A stretch of DNA of 64,000 nucleotides from Liquidambar formosana (taxonomy: Eukaryota > Streptophyta > Magnoliopsida > Saxifragales > Altingiaceae), in contig JBBPBK010000045.1 in NCBI GenBank assembly GCA_039720395.1, forward strand, positions 62,001-126,000. The letters run 5' to 3'. This document shows positions 11,663 through 23,482 of the stretch, piece after piece (position 1 is the first letter of the stretch; every line of letters begins with the position of its first letter). Made by a program: the position numbers and the translations under genes. The notes beneath the pieces were generated by a model that saw nothing but the letters and a program-made list of their open reading frames with translations, had not been told where the DNA came from and searched no databases.

Positions 11663-13381
11663 ATGGCAGAACCAACCCTAGCCGATCTTATGGCTCTGAT
11701 GCAACAAGAAAAAGCTGAGGTAAAAAAAATGGTCGCTGCATTGGTACAAAGGATGGATAACCTGGAGACGGGGGAAAGTAAGCCCAAAGAAGAGAAATAG
11801 CAAAAGTATTCTGAAGGTGAGGAAGAGAAAACTGGAGAAAAAGGTAGCGCCCGAAAGACGGATGAAAATGAGAATGCATGGGATGATGAAGACTATGCTG
11901 ACTACACACTCAAGAAAAACACCAAAGGAAAGAGCAAAGTAGAAGACCCTCGGGTGGACAAACTAGAGGCTGAGAATCAAGAAATGAGAGAGCAAATGGG
12001 CCAGATGAAGGCTGCATGGCGCAAATCCCAAGGAATGGATGACTATATGTTCTCCATGCCCAACGCCGAGTCTATAGCTAAAGCCCAACTTCCCTCTAAA
12101 TTCAAAATGGCAGATTATGAGAAATTTGATGGGACTGGCGATCCAAAGCAGCATCTCCGTCATTACATGAGCATTACACGAATGAGGGGACTAAATTCAG
12201 AGCAGATCTTGCATGCTTTCCCTTTGTCGTTGTTAGGGGATGCATCAAAATGGTATTATGGGTTGGAAGAGAAGATGGTTGGATCTTGGGAGGCTTTAGC
12301 CCAAGAATTCACAAATAAGTACAACTACAATACTATGCTGGATGTAACACTGCGAGATTTGGAGATGACAAGGCAGAGGCCTGATGAACCCTTCTCTGAG
12401 TTTATCGGCAGATGGAGGGCAAAAGCGGTAAAATTGACCAACAGGCCAGCTGAGATAGACCAGGTCAACATGGTGCTGAAAAATCTAACATCCGTTTACT
12501 TCGATAAAATGCTGACCTCATATGTTATGGACTTTCAACAATTGTATCAATGTGGGACAAGGATAGAAGATGCAATCCATAAGGGACAGATAGAAGGCAA
12601 GCCCAAAAGAGTATTTGGAGCAAGCAGCAATGTTCCAAATAGCGGAGTTAGAGCCGGTGGGGCTACACAAGCAGCAGTCAGTACCATTCAGCCAACTGAG
12701 AAGAAACCGAGAGTATTCCATGATCTAGGGGTTCCCTTGTCTAAAGCTTTTGCTAACCTGTCGAAACGGGGGTACCTACAAGCATTGGAACCAAGAGCAC
12801 TCCCAAGTCCCATCCCGTCCAATTGGAGGCAGAACGAGTTTTGTGAATTCCATCAACGAATTGGGCACAAGATCGATAATTGCACTCGCTTGAGGCATGA
12901 AATCCAGGATATGATAGATTCAGGAAAGCTACCACCTCCTGGGCCAGAAAAAAAGCCCAATGTACATCAAAACCCCATACCCAATCATAAGAATGCACCT
13001 CCACCATATGCCAACGTGATCGAGGAAGGAAGCAAGAATTGGGACCCATCAGCACTAATAGCTGTATGTGTACCATGGGATGACAGCGATGAAGAAGAAG
13101 AGACACGAGGAGCAAAGTTTTGGGAAGAAATCAGAGAAGGAACTGAAAGTGAAGATACTATGCACCTCACACGCACGGGGAGACATTTTAAACCACCCTT
13201 CTTGGAGGGTGACCACCTAGGAAGAGAGGTAAATCAAGAAGTTGATATAGAAGAACTGAGACAGAAAATTGCAGATGTGGGGAAAGAAGAAGAGGAAGAC
13301 AGGGTCTTAAAGCAACTGAAAAGAACACAAGCAAACATCAGCCTATGGGGTTTACTAGTGGCTTCCAAAAACCACAGATAA
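11663..13381 (+). pseudogene. Gag part of the single gag-pol frame of element I
   Basis: Start ATG 11663 (MAEPTLADLMALMQQEKAEV), the same start as in O. In-frame TAG at 11798-11800 (codon 46), shared with O, and TAA at 13379-13381 (codon 573), where O has CAA. The frame is otherwise open. Residues about 1-170 are charged and likely helical; the retrotransposon Gag domain (YEKFDGTGDPKQHLRHYMSI) follows at about 143-235. A C..H..GH..C motif (C394, H397, H402, C407) is the zinc-knuckle-like part. Gag makes the particle and binds the genomic RNA. Both stops differ from a sense codon by one transition, or are read through; see findings. Confidence 0.9.
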
Positions 13382-16300
13382 ACGCTCTTGGATGCACTAG
13401 CAAGGCATGAGGTATCTGTAGAAACAACACCACAACAGGTACTGTCAATCATGGGAGTTGGGTCTACCAGTAGGGCTGTGTTAACTTTCTCGAAAGAAGA
13501 TCTCCCAACTGAAGGTACAGAGCATGCAAAGCCTTTGTACGTTACCGTGGAATGCAAGGATTTAAGAATCCCAGTAGTTCTGGTAGATAATGGGTCAGCA
13601 CTAAATGTGTGTCCTTTGCGTACAGCCACCAGACTGGGAATCTGCAAGGAAAGACTCGCACCATCTGCCATAACGGTAAGAGGGTATGATAATAGCTCAA
13701 GAAGTGTGCTTGGAACATTTACAACCAATTGCAAGGTGGGACCTACTGAGTCAATAGTCGAATTTTGTGTAATGGATATACCAGCAAATTATAATCTACT
13801 TCTGGGGAGAACTTGGCTCCATCCGTTAGAAGCTGTTCCATCCACGGTACATCAGAAAATCAAATTACCATGGGAAGGAGGTGTTCTAGTGATTCATGGA
13901 GATGGGGAGATAACTGGTCAGGTTCTGGGAATCAAAGAAGGAGAGGAAAACCTGGGATGGAGAGGATTTGAGTTGGTACAAATGCTGGAAAGAAAGGATA
14001 CAGAGAAGGAAAAAGTTTGCCTAGACTTTGCAGAAGGAGTAAGCCACATGGTGGCGCACATCATGAAGAAGATGGGATATATGCCAGGCATGGGCATGGG
14101 GAGAAATAGCCAAGGAATCACCGAATTCCCAGATTTTCGAGCACAGAAGAACCGCAAAGGGTTAGGTTACGAGGGAAAAGAAGGATTCTCACAGAATAAG
14201 AACACGCTCAATGGGAATTTTGTCAAAGAAGGAGAAAATTTTCCCTATTGTGGTTTCCCTGAACCCTGGATAGATAAAAGGAGCGGGAAGAGGTTACTTG
14301 GACTGGAAGTATTCTTCACAGAAGAGCTGAGAATGGAGCTTGTTCTGAAGGAACTAACCAAAATAGAGATACCAGAAGTGGACTGGGCCGACAATCTGGA
14401 ACAGGGAGCATGGAACTTACTACTATCCGATCATGACATGTACATACTTGCCTTGACTGAAGAGGCAATTGCGGGGGACTTATCAAAGTTGATTAAGGAT
14501 GCTAATGGGGGAACTAGTACTTGGACCTGGGAGAAGGGAGCAGAGACTATTGAAAGTGGCGCTCAGGCTATGCTTGGTAAAGAGGCCGTTAAGAAAATCC
14601 TTGATGTAATCACTCCTTTTACTAATGAAACGAGCTCTGATTTTGCTTATGTTGATATGTCCCTTGATGAATATATTGTACAAATGTCTAAAGACCCTGA
14701 CTTAAACAAAGCAATTAATGATGAACACGAGAGAAATCTCGAACCTGTAAAAAATGAAACCATCATGATTAACTTAGGCACTAATGAAAATCCTAAGGAA
14801 ATACAAATTGGGTCCACTCTGTCTATACAAGAGCAGTTTGATTTCAGCACCTTATTGGAAGAATTCCAAGATGTGTTTGCATGGTCTTATGAAGATATGC
14901 CTGGTATAGACCCCGAGATTGTGCAACATCGCATTGACATCAAAGAAGGGTTTAGACCAGTAAAGCAGCATCTAAGAAGGATGCAACCCGAATGGCAAAT
15001 CAAGGTGAAAGAAGAAGTGTCCAAGTTATTAAAAGTGGGTTTTATACAAGCAGTAAGTCAAGCTGATTGGATTGCTAACATAGTACCGGTACCAAAGAAA
15101 GACGGGCGGGTACGGGTGTGTGTAGACTACCGAGATCTCAATAAAGCTTGCCCAAAAGATGATTTCCCTCTCCCACACATTGATGTTTTGGTGGATAACA
15201 CAGCAGGTAGTGCACTAATGTCATTCATGGATGGATTTTCTGGGTACAATCAAATACGGATGGCACCAGAGGACATGACTAAAACTACCTTCACTACTGG
15301 GTGGGGTACATACTGTTATACAGTTATGCCATTTGGATTAAAGAATGCAGGTGCAACTTATCAACGGATGGCTACCACATTATTGCATGACATGATGCAT
15401 CGAGAAGTAGAAGTATATGTGGACGATATGATCGTAAAGTCAGAGACTAGGGAAGGTCACTTGCAGAATTTGAGGAAGTTCTTTAGAAGAATCAGGAAAT
15501 ATAAGCTGAGGTTGAATCCACAGAAATGCACTTTCGGGGTAACATCAGGAAAATTGCTAGGGTTCTTGGTAACAAATAGGGGGATAGAGGTGGACTCCAC
15601 CAAGGTCAAAGCTATCTTAGAAATGCCACCGCCGAAGACGGAAAAAGAAATACGTGGATTTTTAGGGAGGTTGCAGTACATCAGCAGATTTATAGCAAAA
15701 CTCACTTCAACTTGTGAGCCCATTTTTAAGCTACTAAGAAAAGGGGAGCCTAAAGAATGGAATGATCAATGCCAACAAGCATTTGAAGCTATAAAAGAAT
15801 ACTTGTTAAACCCACCAATCCTGGTTCCACCTCGTCCTGGAAAACCATTGATGTTGTATTTATCCGTCTTTGAGGAAGCTTTGGGGAGCATGTTGGCACA
15901 ACGGGACAATCAGGGATGTGAACACGCCATCTACTACTTAAGCAAGAAGTTGCATGACTATGAAACAAGATACACGGTGGTAGAGAAGTCGTGCTTTGCA
16001 CTAGTATGGGCTGTTCAAAAGTTAAGGCACATCTTGATGAATTATGAAGTCCAAGTAATATGTCGGATGGATCCGCTCAAATATCTATTTGAGAAGCAAA
16101 CACTCAACGGGCGATTATCGCGGTGGCTGTTTTTACTTGCCGGATTTGAGTTGGTTTATGTCACGCAGAAAGCGATAAAAGGAGGGGCAGTATCGGATTA
16201 TTGTGGAAAACATCCAGTGCTAGGGGAAGCCCTTAACGATGATTTCCCCGATGAAAACCTCTTGAACGTCGATTGTTTAAAGACATGGAAGATGTATTTC

Positions 16301-16780
16301 AACGGAGCGTCGAATCAGTATGGAGATGGGATCGGGGTCATTTTGATTACACCAGAAGGATCACACATACCCTTGTCGGTTAAACTAAACTTCCAGAATT
16401 CAAACAACACAGCGGAGTATGAGGCTTGCATTGCAGGGTTAGAAGCACTGTTAACACTACAAGCGGAAGAAGTAGAGGTTTTTGGGGACTCCGCACTAGT
16501 AATTGCTCAAGTCCAGAACATCTGGAAGACCAGGGAAGAACACCTGAAACCCTATCAAAACCACCTCGAAAGACTAGCCCATAAATTCCAAAAAATAACT
16601 TTCACCCCCTTACCCAGATCTCAAAACCAGTTTGCCGACGCCCTAGCCACATTAGCCTCTTTAATTCATATTCCAGAAGGAGCCCGATTACAACCATTGA
16701 CTATACAACAAAAATCCCAACCAGCCCATGAAACCACTATTATGGTTATAGAAGGAGAAATTGATGATGGGGAGCCCTAG
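13382..16780 (+). pseudogene. Protease, G-patch, RT, RNase H and archaeal-like RNase H of element I
   Basis: Open without interruption up to TAG 16778-16780 (codon 1706 counted from the gag start). Order: aspartic protease with D642-N-G-S (Asn where Asp-Ser/Thr-Gly is usual); a G-patch-like stretch, about residues 795-836 (MGYMPGMGMG ... KGLGYEG); RT with FMDGFSGYNQ and the catalytic Y-V-D1254-D1255; a first RNase H of weakly conserved type; then the archaeal-like RNase H with E in EYEA, D in GDSA and D in FADAL. The first catalytic Asp of the second RNase H appears as Asn (N1547 in YFNGAS), one G-to-A change. The dual RNase H places the element in the Tat lineage. The polyprotein would copy the RNA into DNA in cytoplasmic particles. 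Confidence 0.92.
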
Positions 16781-18022
16781 TACTTCGACATCCTGAATTT
16801 TCTGGAACGTGGCAAATACCCAGAAGGAGCAGATAAGAAAGATCGTCGAGCGTTGAGGTTGCTAGCAATGCAATACATCTTATGTGGAGGAAGTCTATTC
16901 AAAAGGTCTCCCAATGGTATTCACTTGTTATGCATTAATGAAAAAGCAGCCAAAGTATTAATCAGTGAAGTGCATGAGGGGGAATGTGGCCCTCACATGA
17001 ATGGGAGGATGCTAGCAAAGAAGATCATTCGGCTGGGATACTATTGGACTACCATGGAAGCAGATTGCGGGAATTATGTACGAAAATGCCATCAGTGCCA
17101 GGTTTACTCTAACATGCAATACACACCTCCGGTTGAATTGCACCAGTTGACGTCACCTTGGCCATTTTCTGCTTGGGGCATAGACATTATGGGAAAGATC
17201 GCCCCTAAGGCTACAGGAGGGTACGAGGATATATTGGTAGCAATCGATTACTTCACAAAATGGGTGGAAGCAGAAGCTTATACGGTGTTGAAAGCTAAGC
17301 ATGTAGCTAAATTCATTGAGACTCATATTATCTGTAGGTATGGAGTGCCGCACGAGGTCATTTCGGACAATGGACTACACTTTCAGGGGGAAGTCCAAGA
17401 TGTGTTCGAGAAATACAGTATTAAACATCACAAATCCTCCCCTTATCGACCTCAGACCAACGGAACAGTAGAAGCGGCTAATAAAAATGTCAAGCACATC
17501 CTCAAAAAGTCAGCAGAAACTTACAAGGATTGGGCAGAAAAATTGCCAAATGCATTGTGGGGGTATCGAACATCAATAAGGTTATCTACTGGGGCAACCC
17601 CTTATTCACTGGTATATGGAATGGAAGCAGTGTTACCAGTGGAATTGGAAGTCCAATCGGTAAGGGTCATGGTAGAAGGAAAAATCCCCAAAGCCGAATG
17701 GAAAAGAAGCCGCTACGAACAATTGGTGTTGTTAGATGAAACAAGGCTCAAAGCATTATACCATGTGCAAGGGTATCAGAGAAGAGTCGCCAGAGCATTT
17801 AACAAAAGAGTGAAGCCGAGGAACTTGAAGGAAGGAGATTTAGTGCTCAAGGAGATGCTAACTCGGGTATCAGATCCTAGGGGCAAGTTCAGACCCAACT
17901 GGGTGGGCCCATACATCATCAAAACCATACTGCCAGGAGGAGCAGCCAAGCTAATGGACGAAGAAGGGAATGAGTTCACACAGCCCACCAATCTGGACCG
18001 ACTCCGGAAATATTACATATAA
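16781..18022 (+). pseudogene. Integrase part of the gag-pol frame of element I
   Basis: Follows the TAG at 16778 in the same frame (YFDILNF...), so it is part of the same polyprotein. Zinc-binding N-terminus with H...H...C...C (HEGECGPHMNG to KCHQCQ). Catalytic core with D1841 (GIDIMG), D1902 (ISDNG) and E1937 (GTVEAANK), 34 residues between the last two. C-terminal GPY motif (NWVGPYII). All catalytic residues are present. Ends at TAA 18020-18022. Inserts the cDNA into the genome. Only the upstream stop codons disable it. Confidence 0.9.
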
Positions 18023-18189
18023 AGTAGACTCAATTTTGTGTAAACAATGGGTTGGAATCAGTGCAAAATTTAATTAAGATAGTTTTGTTTATTTAAGTAA
18101 CTATTACATCTTGTTGATTGCTTGTACTAAAAAAAGGGAAAGGACATGAAATACAATACGATTGATAAGGTTTATTTCGAAGTAGCAAA

Positions 18190-18910
18190 TCATTTCCTCG
18201 TCTTTTTTCGATCACAACTACTTTGCCCAATGATCTTCCGCTTGTGCTGGTCATTTGCTTTCTTGGATTCCTCAATATCAGAAGCAAGCCAAGCATAGTA
18301 AGACGTTGAAGGGCTGATTAACATTGGGGCGGTAATGGAATATGTCCGGGCTCTTTGGGGCCATGCTTCCCGGATGCGCTCAATAATACGACCCACAAAA
18401 GGGCAAACGTATCCCATATGGTCTTTATTCAGAGCTCTCTGGGATCCTCCAAATTGACGCTGAATACGGGGCATCGGGCAGTAGGATATTTCTTTCAGAC
18501 CAACCAACATCACGCCGTGAGAAAGGATCAAGTTTGAAGTCATGTCAGATATTCTCCACTAGGGGCAAAACCACCGGACATTATGGCAAGAAAGGTTCGA
18601 AACCATCGCTTGAAGATTATCCGTGTCAGGAAAAGGTTTGATCAAAGGCCTGCGACGATACGATTGCGGCTGGTATGTCCAAGGACTTGACTGAGGTTCC
18701 GACACAAGTTGAAGATGCTCGAAAAGCCAAATCTGGAGAAAGGACAAAGCATTCATACGTACGCATTAGAAAAAGATGCGTACGCAACAATGCGCACGCA
18801 CTATAAAGAGTTGCGTACGCAAAACCACGCACGCAATATCAACACATGCGTACGCAAGTTGCGTCCGCTAAATATCCCAGTGCGTACGCAATTAGGCAGT
18901 AGCAGAACTG

Positions 18911-18968
<58 letters not shown>

Positions 18969-19604
18969 AGGAGACAGTAAACTCACCTATAGCAAAAGGG
19001 GACTACCGCCTATGAAGGAAACCTCACCTCTCACGAATTTGCTCAAAGCATTGAGAGTACCAGCTAAAATCATCATACAAGGATTTTGAACCTTTAAGAC
19101 AGGAAGGACTCGCAGCAGAGTTGCGTCAACGGAATCAGAATCATCCATGAATAAGTATTTTGCCAAGATACAAAAACAAGCGGCATTCAATTGATACTGA
19201 GGTTGGTTTTCTGTGCCCGCAGTAGGAAGTTGACGGAAATATGAGATCAAGGCCTGCAAGTTTATTCGGGAATCTGAAAACAAGTCACGAGCAACTCTAA
19301 AGGAGATACCAAATATGGGAACTAAATCCTCAGCTTTAGCTTGGGCGATTGAGGGTAGCAGGATATGAGTAAAGTCGGAACGCCCGAGAATAGCTCCAAA
19401 CTCCTCCATAGTAGGACACATCTCTGAATTGTTGAAGCGAAACACATGACGGGAAGGATCCCAAAATCCCGCAGCAAATTGAAGAAAGTTCTGATCGACC
19501 CGCACTTTGGAGTAATCAAGTAAAGAAGCTAAGTGGAATTGTGTATTCAGCTCCTCGCGAAACTGACGATTAAAAGATTTAATCCAATCAGAAAGAATTG
19601 CCAT
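18190..19604 (-). pseudogene. Antisense two-exon gene of DUF7745-like type in element I
   Basis: Exon 1 about 19604-19028, starting MAILSDWIKSFNRQ, with the motif FWDPSRHVFRFNNSEMCPTM followed by MEEFGAILG. This resembles the plant family I know as DUF7745, common in repeat-associated ORFs. Exon 2 about 18732-18190, after a CTCCAG acceptor, contains WRISDM and GVMLVGLKEISY and ends in a basic tail. One TAG interrupts exon 2 (CP*WRI, near 18560). The donor (AG|GTGAGG) and acceptor do not join in the same phase as the longest frames, so an extra exon or an indel is possible. The intron holds a 55-base A run and four exact TGCGTACGCA copies. Function unknown. Confidence 0.6.
18911..18965. repeat. 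Homopolymer run of 55 A
   Basis: On the antisense strand it is a T run in the intron of the 18190-19604 gene. Length may be affected by sequencing or assembly. Confidence 0.9.
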
Positions 19605-20152
19605 TACCAAGAATTTCTGAAGACAGGCGGTGGAATAAAGGAAATGATTTAAGGCATTCAGAATGGTTTGTCATTACCGAGGACTTTTGAAAGAAGGCGG
19701 TGGAATAAAAAGAAAAGGATATTCATGCAGCTATGTGGGTCCCATAGAACACTCTCTTGCGTACACTAACTTCTGCATTGCGTACGCAGCATGCGTACGC
19801 ACACTGTCGTCCTGCGTACGCAACATGCATAGGCATCACTTTGTCTTGCGTACACATTTGTGTGGATTTCTGCTAGCAGCTTTTCACGACAGATACCAAG
19901 TCCGAAAGATAGTGGTTGTTTGGTTCGATCAAATCATGGTGGATTGTTTTCGATGAAATATCAGTAATTTATGGAGATTCGTGTTTTAAAAAAGGCATTT
20001 TCTTATATAAACATGCAATTGCTAAATGGAAATAAAAAAAACTGAAATAAGGTTATGGCAGAAATGTTTAAATACACATCCCAAAAAACCAATACAGAAA
20101 CTGTTCTGAGAAAAGAGGGGATAAGTGAACAAAAAAAAAAAAAAAAAACAAT
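19605..20152. other. Intergenic region between the two antisense genes of element I
   Basis: It is the 3' flank of the PMD gene and the 5' flank of the DUF7745-like gene. Holds three exact TGCGTACGCA copies (19779, 19792, 19813) and variants, so they sit just upstream of the latter gene. An A run of 18 lies at 20131-20148. Confidence 0.6.
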
Positions 20153-22991
20153 CTATCGCCTCTGAGCACTGGATGAACTGGCACCACCGCGACCACGAGG
20201 GGGCTGCATCACGCTCTCCTCATCACCATCCCCATCATCATCATCATCATCACTGTCTGTATCACCACCACCACCTCGTCCCGCGCCTCCCCTCAGCTCT
20301 AAGATAGTCTGTGACTGATCAATGCATAGCTGCTTGAGTCCGCCTATCATCTGATAGACGAACTCAGTCTCGGGGAGTGTAAGCTAACAGAGAAAAATGG
20401 GAAAAACAATTAGGGCATGCATACATCACATGATAACCATATTTTTGCAGAAATAGAGAAAACATACCTGGCGTGTACCAGGAAGAATAGGACAGGGGTA
20501 GGCCGTCATATCCCGCTGAATACGCACCTCGCGAACCCGGCTGTTGCGACGGAAGAGTGGGACAGACCAGGAAGGGAATACAGGTGGAAATCCCTCGCCA
20601 GGCGCGCCAGCAAAAGGAACCTGACAGAAAAGGAGAAGATAAAGTGAGCATCAAAGATCAAAAACAGGTAAAAGAAACACAGAAATAATCAGAATACCTG
20701 GTGTCCTACGAGGCGGGGCATGAGCCGCTCGCGAGCGAAAGTGGAGTAGCTCTCCGAGGGTCCTAGCAGTCTGGAAAGGTAGTGTATACCCTCTCGCCAC
20801 TCCTCCACATCTGCTGTGCTCATCGAATAGGGGATCAAGGAAAAGGAAAGCGGATCATAAGGAACCCTCTGGCGCAGCTCCGGGTCGATGGTGAGCTGGG
20901 GCACCACCCTCTCAGCAAAATAGAAGGCGCGTGCTCGGGGATAAGATAGCAGACAGGAGATCTCAGACATCTCCCGTGCATCCTCCTCCCAGTCCTGAGA
21001 CCAAGCTCCAGAGCACCCACCCATGGTCGGGCATTCACCTGCAAAAAAGAGGAAGTTAGTACAGTTAAAAAAAAAAAAAAAAAAAAAAAGAGAGGGGGAA
21101 AGAGAGGAAAGGAAGGCACTTACCCTATCCAGTCTGTCCAGAAACTCCCTGACCACGATGTGTGAAGCCTCGTCACCATCCATCAGAGGCTCCAGGGTGA
21201 GGTACTCACGAGCCCACAATTGTACAGTTCAGATGTTACCATTTATAGTCAAAAAAAAAAAAAAAAAGAGAGAGAGAGTACAGAAAAGAAAAAAAAAGGA
21301 AAGGAAGCATCTTACCCCCCACAAGCGCCAACACCCTGTAGGATCAGACACTAGCCGACTCAGAGAATCCATAGTGGCGTACAGATGAGATAGCACCGCA
21401 CTCCCCCAGCCGTATTCTCTCGCAGCAGTCAAATCATCCAAAGCCAGTAGCCATCCAGGCTCCACTGTCTGTGCAGAATTGGTGACCAGAAAGGCGCCAA
21501 GGAGGTATAGAATGAATGCTCGCGCCATCTGCGTGCGATCCTCCGCAGTATCCTGGCCTCTCTGAGAGTACGCAGCAAGCAGAGCTAGGTACTTCAGCGT
21601 AGCAGATGGGCAAGGGACTCCCAATAAGCGCAAGGTCAAGGCCTTGCGATCGGCCTCTGTTAGCTCAAAAGTAAACCGCCATCCCCTCATCCTCAGCCCA
21701 GTCAGGCGGTAAAAGTCATACGGGGTCATAGTGTACTCCCGTCCGGCTATATGGAAGGTGTAGGTGGTGTCCCACCACCTCTCGGCCAAGGCAAGCACAA
21801 GGGTAGGGCCAGGACGGCGCGTAATGGTGTCAGTGGCGAGCTTCCCAAAGCCTGCGTCTATGACCAGCTGCCGGGTCTCCTCGGTAAGCCGACCCCACCA
21901 GCTAGTCAAGCTATCCATGCTACCCCGTCCATACTTCTTCTTCGGAATCTGCAAAAAAAAAAATTAAATTCAGGTAAGTATAAAAACAGGTATGTATATT
22001 AAACAATTCTATGCCATAGAATTCATGAAACATGCGTACTCAACCCCCACAGTTGCGTACGCACCAGAGCAATCCATGATTTTATGAAAAAGTTCACCCA
22101 TGCATACGCAATACACCATAGTGCGTACGCAACAATGATCTGTGTACGCATTAACGTACGCTGCGTACGCATCTGATAGCCCACTGCCCCCTTACCCACA
22201 CTATGTCATCATTAGGCCTATTCATCAAAATCCTAGGGCCTATCTTAAGGGTCTGTGACGTTGCATACGCACCCAGTGGGGTTAAGTACGCAAGTTTGTT
22301 AGAATAATATCATTACGTATGCATGATTGATCTATGCAGACTCAATGTTAGCATCCATCCGAATTAGCATGGGTTCCTCTCGAGCTCGAGTCTCAAAGCT
22401 CTGAACCTCAGAATTCTTTGCACATGATGCGTACGCAACAGTTGTAGATGCGTACGCATCATTGGCGACATCATCCCGCTGAATAGGGTATCACCCCTTC
22501 TTTTTCCCCCCGTGTAACATCAATCATAATTGAGTCTAAGGTATAGGTCATGTAGGTTTTATTTTCGAGGTCTGCTGTAAAGAACTCGAATATCAGTATT
22601 GCGTACGCAACCGGTGGTGTTGCGTACGCATAACTGAATCCCAGGATCACTTTAGCAGCGGCCCCTGTTTTTGTCCCGCCATTGTCATGTTTTCTCCATC
22701 GAGTTATTAATCAAAGTTCACAGTTTTTTTTATATATATATTTATTATTTTGGATCCATTAATCATCATTGTTTCAATAAAGATTGAATTTTTTAAACAT
22801 GCATCGATAAAAATCAAAGCTTTAAAAAGAAAAAATCGGTTTTGATAACATACCCGCTGCTGCCGTGCAATCTGGGAACGATGCTTCGTAGGGCGGTGTA
22901 GGATCTCAGGTATGGCGTTCGGAGGAAGCTGAGGGTCCCATCTATTGATCACGAAGCCTTCATCATCTCCACGGACTCGTTTGGGCGCCAT
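20153..22991 (-). CDS. Antisense plant mobile domain (PMD) gene of element I, six exons
   Basis: Proposed exons on the minus strand: 22991-22854 (MAPKRVRGDDEG), 21948-21316, 21219-21124, 21038-20698, 20620-20468, 20383-20153. Donors read GTATGT, GTAAGA, GTAAGT, GTATTC, GTATGT; acceptors are TTGCAG, (AA), TTGCAG, GTCAG, GTTAG. Nearly all junctions are phase 0. Exon 2 carries the PMD signature (WWGRLTEE, LALAERWWDTTYTFHI, YDFYRLTGLRMRG). Exon 6 ends with an acidic run (DTDSDDDDDDGDGDEE) and an RGRGG patch. About 530 aa. Two lesions are likely: the exon 3 acceptor reads AA (21221-21220) where AG is needed, and exon 4 is 341 bases, one short of keeping frame. PMD proteins such as Arabidopsis MAIL1 and MAIN are nuclear and affect transposon silencing; a role here is inference. 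Confidence 0.7.
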
Positions 22992-23482
22992 TTCTGTCGA
23001 TGGAAGCTTCGGGTATGTTGGCAATGAAGTTACAGAGAACGAAGATTAGGAGGGAGTTTGGGTAGAGGAGAAGGAAAGTGGAGAAGTGGAGAATCTGAGG
23101 AAGGGGAAGGGTTTTGGGTGCGAAGCCGTTAGGGAAAGGCAGAAAGACTGTGAGAAGTTTGGGTAATACGGAAAGCCTTCGCCGGAGACGAAGGGTTGTA
23201 AGCTTGAAAGATGATGGTGAAGAAAACGGCGCCGTCCCGGTTATTGTGTGAAAAATTAAAACACTGTTGCGTACGCATATAGGATCCTTGCGCACGTAGT
23301 ACGCGCACGCAATGATGACTTGTGCGTACGCATTTACATGATTTTGCTTGACTATAAACCAGCGGCAATATTGACACATAATTTGTAGTTAAGTCTCGAC
23401 TTGATACCAGACCTTTGTAAGGATCCAAATTTAAATACCCGACCTTCGTTAAGGTCTGAAAATCATGACCGTTCTTCAAAAT
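22992..23482. other. Upstream region of the antisense PMD gene
   Basis: Promoter side of the PMD gene. Contains exact TGCGTACGCA at 23268 and 23323 and two variants between them. No clear TATA box identified. Confidence 0.45.

Noticed and set aside
12753..13115. Minus-strand frame of 120 codons opposite gag of element I
   Set aside because: Shadow of gag; hydrophobic content comes from the reversed acidic gag linker.
18709..19089. Frame of 126 codons with a long Lys run
   Set aside because: It reads through the 55-base A run in an intron of the antisense gene; not a protein.
22033..22630. TGCGTACGCA clusters as a CRISPR array
   Set aside because: The motif is 10 bp, palindromic and irregularly spaced, in a plant retrotransposon; no CRISPR architecture.
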